A stretch of 64,000 nt of DNA from Flavobacterium plurextorum (GTDB lineage Bacteria > Bacteroidota > Bacteroidia > Flavobacteriales > Flavobacteriaceae): assembly GCF_002217395.1 (NCBI RefSeq), contig NZ_MUHD01000017.1, positions 1-64,000 on the forward strand, given 5' to 3'. Position numbers and translations under genes: made by a program. Every line of letters begins with the position of its first letter. Within the stretch, counting starts at the first letter, position 1. Shown here one piece after another: positions 60,209 to 64,000 of the stretch. The notes under the pieces are model-generated. The model searched no databases, was not told the origin of the DNA, and saw only the letters and a program-made list of their open reading frames with translations.

Positions 60209-60907
60209 TTATTGCAGTTGTTTTCTTAACTCTTCTTCGCTGATGTACCCGATGTTTTTCTTTTTCATCGTTTTATTTTCATATAAAAAAGTTGTCGGCA
60301 GCTGTGTTATTTCCATTTGCTGCGCTAAATCTTTGTTTTTATCTACATCAATTCTGATAATAACTGCTTTGTCTGCCAATTCTTTTTCTAGTTTTAGAAT
60401 GTGAGGCTCCATTTGTTTGCAAGGGCCGCACCATTCAGCATAAAAATCAACAAACACTTTTTTATCCGTATTTAGTAAAGCATTGAACTCATTCATTGTC
60501 ATTCCGTTTTCAGAAGTTTCAGCATTTGGAGCGTTTTTATCATTCCAATTAATGAATCCTCCGTCAAGTTCATAAACAGTTGTAAAGCCTAATTCGTTTA
60601 GTTTTGCTGCTGCTTTTTTACTTCTTCCGCCGCTTAAACAATAAACAAATACAGGTTTCGATTTGTCGTAAGCAGCTGCTTTTGAATCGAAATCTTCTCC
60701 GTTCCAGTTTACATTTACTGCTTTGTCTATATGTGCTGATGCAAATTCATCTGGAGTTCGAACGTCTAAAATTTGCGGATTCTCAGTTGTTTTAATTTTT
60801 TCTGCAAACTCTTGTGGCGAGAGTGATTCAAATGGAGTCGCTTTTTTTTCGTTACAAGAAAAGAGTACAAGTGAAACGATTGCCAATAAGATTTTAGGGA
60901 ATTTCAT
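60209..60907 (-). CDS. Rhodanese-thioredoxin fusion lipoprotein
   Basis: A 232-residue lipoprotein (lipobox LVLFSC, Cys 18). Residues about 28-125 are a rhodanese domain with catalytic Cys 90 in CLSGGRS; residues about 135-232 are a thioredoxin domain with WCGPC (159-163). A rhodanese takes sulfur as a Cys persulfide, and the thioredoxin domain can reduce it, so the fusion could process sulfur compounds or disulfides in the periplasm. The two active sites are both intact. It precedes the DUF2461 gene in the same unit. Confidence 0.92.
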   Translation of the reverse strand: MKFPKILLAIVSLVLFSCNEKKATPFESLSPQEFAEKIKTTENPQILDVRTPDEFASAHIDKAVNVNWNGEDFDSKAAAYDKSKPVFVYCLSGGRSKKAAAKLNELGFTTVYELDGGFINWNDKNAPNAETSENGMTMNEFNALLNTDKKVFVDFYAEWCGPCKQMEPHILKLEKELADKAVIIRIDVDKNKDLAQQMEITQLPTTFLYENKTMKKKNIGYISEEELRKQLQ

Positions 60908-60996
60908 GCTGTTGTGGTTTTAAAAATGATTTAGGCTAAAATAATGATTTTTCATTTTTAAAATCTTAATAGAATTATAAAATCGAATTGATGTTT

Positions 60997-61100
60997 TTTG
61001 CTACGAATTAACGCGAATTTTCAATTTCGGTTTGACTTTGAGCGACTTTGTCAAAGTTTTACATGCTGTTAATCTTGAATTCGTGCTGGTTCGCAGCAAA
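60997..61100. repeat. Dispersed intergenic inverted repeat, TTTGCTACGAATT type
   Basis: Left arm from 60997 (TTTGCTACGAATTAACGCGA) and right arm to 61100 (complement of TTTGCTGCGAACCAGCACGA) match at most positions. The interior has a palindromic ACTTTGTCAAAGT segment. Lies between recF and the rhodanese-thioredoxin gene. Confidence 0.5.
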
Positions 61101-61103
61101 TTA

Positions 61104-62183
61104 TTATAAATTAAAAATTTTATAACTCTGATGCGTCAATTTTACAATGGCTTCTGTACGATCTGGATGAGTGTCTGAAATAAAAAGCTGCCCAAACGTT
61201 TCGCTGTTTACCATTTCGACAATTTTTGCCACTCTTGTTTCATCTAACTTGTCAAAAATATCATCAAAAAGTAAAAGAGGTTTTACGCCGCTTTGTTTCT
61301 TTAAAAATTCAAATTGTGCTAGTTTTAATGCAATTAAGAAAGATTTTTGCTGTCCTTGTGAGCCGAATTTTTTAATAGGATGAGAATCGATTTCAAACAA
61401 TAAATCATCTTTGTGAATTCCAGTGCTTGTGTATTGCAGTGCTCTGTCTTTATTAATGTTCTCTTTTAACAGCGTTAATAAATCCTTTTGATACAAATGA
61501 CTTTCATAAACTACTTGAACAGTTTCTTCAGATCCTGTAATGGCTTGATGATGGATATTAAATATAGGTATGAATTGTTCTAGAAAGTCTTTTCGTTTCT
61601 CAAAAATCGATTGTCCAAAACTATTTAGCTGCTCATTATATATAGATAAGGTATCATTGTCGAAAGTATGATTGAGTGCAAAATATTTTAAAAGTGCATT
61701 TCGCTGTACAATTACTTTTTGATATTGTATAAGCTGATGCAAATAAGCAGTGTCTAATTGCGAAATTACGCTGTCCATAAATTTACGGCGTGTTTCACTG
61801 CCTTCTACAATTAAATCACGATCAGCAGGCGAGATGATTACTAACGGAATAAAACCAATATGATCTGAAAATTTATCATAAGCTTTTCCGTTTCTTTTTA
61901 AAATCTTCTTTTGTCCTTTTTTTAAACTGCAGACAATTTGTTCAGTTCTCTCGTCTTTTTCTAATTCAGCATCAATAACAAAAAACTCTTCTCCGTGTTT
62001 GATATTTTGAACAGCAAGCGGATTGAAATAACTTTTTCCGTAAGCTAAATGATAAATAGCATCAAGCACATTGGTTTTTCCAATTCCGTTTTTGCCGACA
62101 AAACAATTAATCTTGATGTCGAAATCAAAATTTGCTTCGGCGAAATTTTTATAGTTGAATAATGAGATTTTGTTTAAATGCAT
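61104..62183 (-). CDS. recF: DNA replication and repair protein RecF
   Basis: SMC-like ATPase that loads RecA at gaps with RecO and RecR, 359 residues. Walker [10 protein letters not shown] (30-38), [23 protein letters not shown] (in parts, about 115-137), [19 protein letters not shown] (signature, about 274-292), Walker [16 protein letters not shown] (about 299-313) and the D-loop/FISDTH motif (about 333-338). A -7 element (62226-62233) precedes it. Confidence 0.96.
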   Translation of the reverse strand: MHLNKISLFNYKNFAEANFDFDIKINCFVGKNGIGKTNVLDAIYHLAYGKSYFNPLAVQNIKHGEEFFVIDAELEKDERTEQIVCSLKKGQKKILKRNGKAYDKFSDHIGFIPLVIISPADRDLIVEGSETRRKFMDSVISQLDTAYLHQLIQYQKVIVQRNALLKYFALNHTFDNDTLSIYNEQLNSFGQSIFEKRKDFLEQFIPIFNIHHQAITGSEETVQVVYESHLYQKDLLTLLKENINKDRALQYTSTGIHKDDLLFEIDSHPIKKFGSQGQQKSFLIALKLAQFEFLKKQSGVKPLLLFDDIFDKLDETRVAKIVEMVNSETFGQLFISDTHPDRTEAIVKLTHQSYKIFNL

Positions 62184-62225
62184 TTTTGATCGACAGTCAG
62201 AATAAAATTAAATAAAGAAAGCTCG

Positions 62226-62233
62226 CAAATTTA
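62226..62233 (-). promoter_or_regulatory. recF -7 element (TAAATTTG)
   Basis: Exact consensus match on the minus strand, 43 bases before the recF ATG, in the short gap after the membrane protein gene. Confidence 0.4.
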
Positions 62234-62246
62234 CGATTTTGGATTG

Positions 62247-62804
62247 CTACTTGTTTTTTATAAGGTTACTTTTTGTTTTTACTATTAAATCAAAAACAGA
62301 TTTTACTTTTGAAATGTTATACATCACATTTTTATCTTCAAAAAAATTAATTCCAGTACGATTCATAAAAGCGTTATTAGAACTTGTCGCTATTGATTCT
62401 GGTTCTCCGATAATAATGTATCCAGAATTATTTGCTTTTTCTCTATAATTTAAAATCAAGTTTTCTAATTCGAAACTGTTATTTATTATTTGAGAATTCG
62501 AATCACAAAAAATTATTCTTTGATTTGTTAAGAAAAAAACGGTTGTTTTGGTTTTAAACCATCGAATTAATATTCTTCCTATTGTCATGAGAAAATAAAA
62601 AAACAGGAGAATAGGTATGATAAAATAATAATATAACTCCTCGTAATTATTGATTTTAGTGTCTTTTGAAGGTGTTAGTAGGATTTTTAGAATTATGAAA
62701 AAAGAGGTAAAAATGGATATTGTTATTAAATCTTCGAGTCTAAAAGGTATTTTTTTAGTGTGTTGAATTTCTTGAATTAACACTTCTCCTTCTCTTAAGT
62801 TCAT
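62247..62804 (-). CDS. Small membrane protein with PH-like domain
   Basis: A 185-residue protein with two membrane segments (about 25-45 and 62-82) and a soluble C-terminal part beginning KTKTTVFFLTNQRIIFCDSNSQ (about 84-105). The FLTNQRIIF strand resembles the YxITNxRl motif of bacterial PH-like (bPH) domains. I cannot assign a function. It sits between recF and the TPR protein gene and runs with recF. Confidence 0.65.
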   Translation of the reverse strand: MNLREGEVLIQEIQHTKKIPFRLEDLITISIFTSFFIILKILLTPSKDTKINNYEELYYYFIIPILLFFYFLMTIGRILIRWFKTKTTVFFLTNQRIIFCDSNSQIINNSFELENLILNYREKANNSGYIIIGEPESIATSSNNAFMNRTGINFFEDKNVMYNISKVKSVFDLIVKTKSNLIKNK

Positions 62805-63002
62805 TTAGGTGTTTTTTTTCGTATTATATATTGCGAAATTTGAAGACGCAAATTATCTAATTTTATCGATATAAAAGGGTTTTGGCGTGTTTCAAGTTGA
62901 TTTATTTTGGTGCTGATGTGAAAGGAGTTAGCATTCTTGAAAATATTTGTTTTAAAATAGTGATAAAATTCATTTTTTTTACCTCAGTTTCAATAAAAAT
63001 TT

Positions 63003-63010
63003 TATTTTTG
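63003..63010 (+). promoter_or_regulatory. -7 element of the TPR protein/ribH unit (TATTTTTG)
   Basis: Exact TAnnTTTG match 23 bases before the ATG at 63033. Confidence 0.45.
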
Positions 63011-63032
63011 CCGTTCACTAAATTAATTTTAA

Positions 63033-63812
63033 ATGGCTACTTACAATAAAAGAGGATATAAAGCACCAAAGGAGAAGGAAGTTAAAGAAGTAACTGAAGA
63101 GCAACAAGTAATTATTGACGAGAAAGACAGCAAAACTGCTGAGGTTTTTTCTAAGTTAGATGAAACTGCTTCAAGAACTGAGGATTGGGTTGCTAAAAAT
63201 CAAAAAATCATTATTGGTTTAGTTGCTGGTATTGCAGTTGCTACTATTGGATATTTGGCTTACCAAAAATTTATCGAAGCTCCTAAACAAGACGAAGCTG
63301 CAAACGAAATGTTTGTTGCTCAACAAAACTTTCAAAAAGCTGTTGATGGTGTAGCAAGTGATTCATTATATAAATTGGCTTTGAATGGTTCTGAAGGTAA
63401 ATTCGGATTTGTAAAAATCGCTGACGAATATTCTGGAACTGATGCAGGAAATTTAGCAAATTACTATGCTGGTATGGCATATTTAAATACAGGTAAATTT
63501 GATGATGCTATTAAGTATTTAGGTAATTTTAAATCAGAAGATTTAATTTTAAGTGCTTTAGCAAAAGGTGCAATTGGAGATGCTTATTCTCAAAAGAACC
63601 AACAAAAAGAAGCTTTAGATTATTATGTAAAAGCTGCTGAATCTAATAAAAACGATTTTACAACACCTCGTTTCTTATTAAAAGCTGGTAAAACGGCTTT
63701 AGGTTTAGGTCAAAAAGAAGATGCATTAAAATACTTTACAGATATTAAAGATAATTTTGATGCAACTCCAGAAGCAGCTTCTGTTGATGCATTGATAGGA
63801 TTAGCACAATAA
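63033..63812 (+). CDS. TPR membrane protein (YfgM-like)
   Basis: A 259-residue protein with a basic/acidic cytosolic N-terminus (MATYNKRGYKAPKEKEVKEV), one membrane helix (about 59-78, IIIGLVAGIAVATIGYLAYQ) and periplasmic TPR repeats (about 85-259, e.g. YAGMAYLNTGKFDDAIKYL, IGDAYSQKNQQKEALDYYVKA, LLKAGKTALGLGQKEDALKYF). This layout matches YfgM-type proteins, partners of the Sec machinery and outer membrane assembly. ribH follows after 81 bases. Confidence 0.85.
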   Translation: MATYNKRGYKAPKEKEVKEVTEEQQVIIDEKDSKTAEVFSKLDETASRTEDWVAKNQKIIIGLVAGIAVATIGYLAYQKFIEAPKQDEAANEMFVAQQNFQKAVDGVASDSLYKLALNGSEGKFGFVKIADEYSGTDAGNLANYYAGMAYLNTGKFDDAIKYLGNFKSEDLILSALAKGAIGDAYSQKNQQKEALDYYVKAAESNKNDFTTPRFLLKAGKTALGLGQKEDALKYFTDIKDNFDATPEAASVDALIGLAQ

Positions 63813-63893
63813 AAATTTTAGACTTTAGATTTAAGATTGTAGATTTGTAATTAAGAATTTAAATTCTAGAATTAAAAATCTAAAATAATACAG

Positions 63894-64000
63894 ATGGCTA
63901 CCGAAAATAAAAATTTATCACAATACGATAAAAACACAATCCCAAATGCGAAAGACTTTCGATTTGGGATTGTTGTTTCTGAGTGGAACGAGACTATAAC
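63894..64000 (+). CDS. ribH: 6,7-dimethyl-8-ribityllumazine synthase, N-terminal part
   Basis: Starts MATENKNLSQYDKNTIPNAK and continues DFRFGIVVSEWNETIT up to the window edge. The FGIVVSEWN segment is the first conserved block of lumazine synthase (the Trp/Phe that stacks on the substrate). This enzyme joins the pyrimidine and butanone precursors of riboflavin. Partial: only about 35 residues are inside the window. Position directly after the TPR gene and recF fits Flavobacteriaceae order. Confidence 0.85.
   Translation, partial: MATENKNLSQYDKNTIPNAKDFRFGIVVSEWNETI

Noticed and set aside
1..64000. tRNA, rRNA, CRISPR array, prophage or integrative element
   Set aside because: I looked for tRNA T-arm patterns, evenly spaced short direct repeats, integrase, terminase and transposase sequences and found none.

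Overview
The window is a piece of chromosome from a member of the Bacteroidota, almost certainly a Flavobacterium or a close relative in the Flavobacteriaceae. The evidence is the low G+C content, SusC/SusD and other TonB-dependent receptors with carboxypeptidase-regulatory N-terminal domains, GLPGLI, HmuY, DUF4369 and DUF6607 proteins, many short lipoproteins, Bacteroidota-type promoters (TTG, about 20 bases, TAnnTTTG) and very weak ribosome binding sites. I see no rRNA, tRNA, CRISPR array, prophage, transposase or integrase. The start is non-coding, and the right edge cuts into ribH.

Layout. 1-770: non-coding DNA with a terminator and a structured intergenic repeat. 770-9406: lipoproteins, htpG, an OmpA-type lipoprotein, an orphan ABC ATPase and an S9 peptidase. 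9672-16109: a KAS III enzyme, cutC, a TonB-type receptor and argS. 16442-26919: a secreted unknown, a SusC/SusD pair behind a long leader with its own promoter, a possible Cys-rich leader peptide and a terminator, then a HmuY-type uptake locus (DUF6607 protein divergent from a receptor plus HmuY). 27154-31730: an SGNH / LysM-SGNH / MBOAT operon, probably for O-acylation of an envelope glycan. 32021-38390: ffh, folD, a CorA-type transporter, and a membrane protein / winged-helix regulator / DUF4173 cluster with a shared operator-like palindrome.

38438-48922 holds mostly housekeeping genes: an RluF-type pseudouridine synthase, a monooxygenase-fold protein, a hydrolase, the Nif3 and coiled-coil pair, lpxK with a purine nucleoside phosphorylase, gap with a hybrid histidine kinase, and lipA. 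48977-52045 is a young duplication zone: two nearly identical GLPGLI genes in tandem, then a decayed copy of an M48 protease gene just upstream of the intact one. 52114-62804 runs almost wholly on the minus strand: PH-domain protein, TonB, sigma factor, glycosyltransferases, PaiB-like protein, murB, a Tat-exported aminotransferase-like protein, DUF2461, a rhodanese-thioredoxin lipoprotein, recF and a membrane protein. 63033-64000 starts a plus-strand TPR protein - ribH unit.

Most genes are ordinary for the genus. The most promising places for something new are the leader upstream of susCD, the repeated operator around the small winged-helix regulator, the two copies of a structured intergenic repeat, the SGNH/LysM-SGNH/MBOAT operon, and the local duplications around 49-52 kb.
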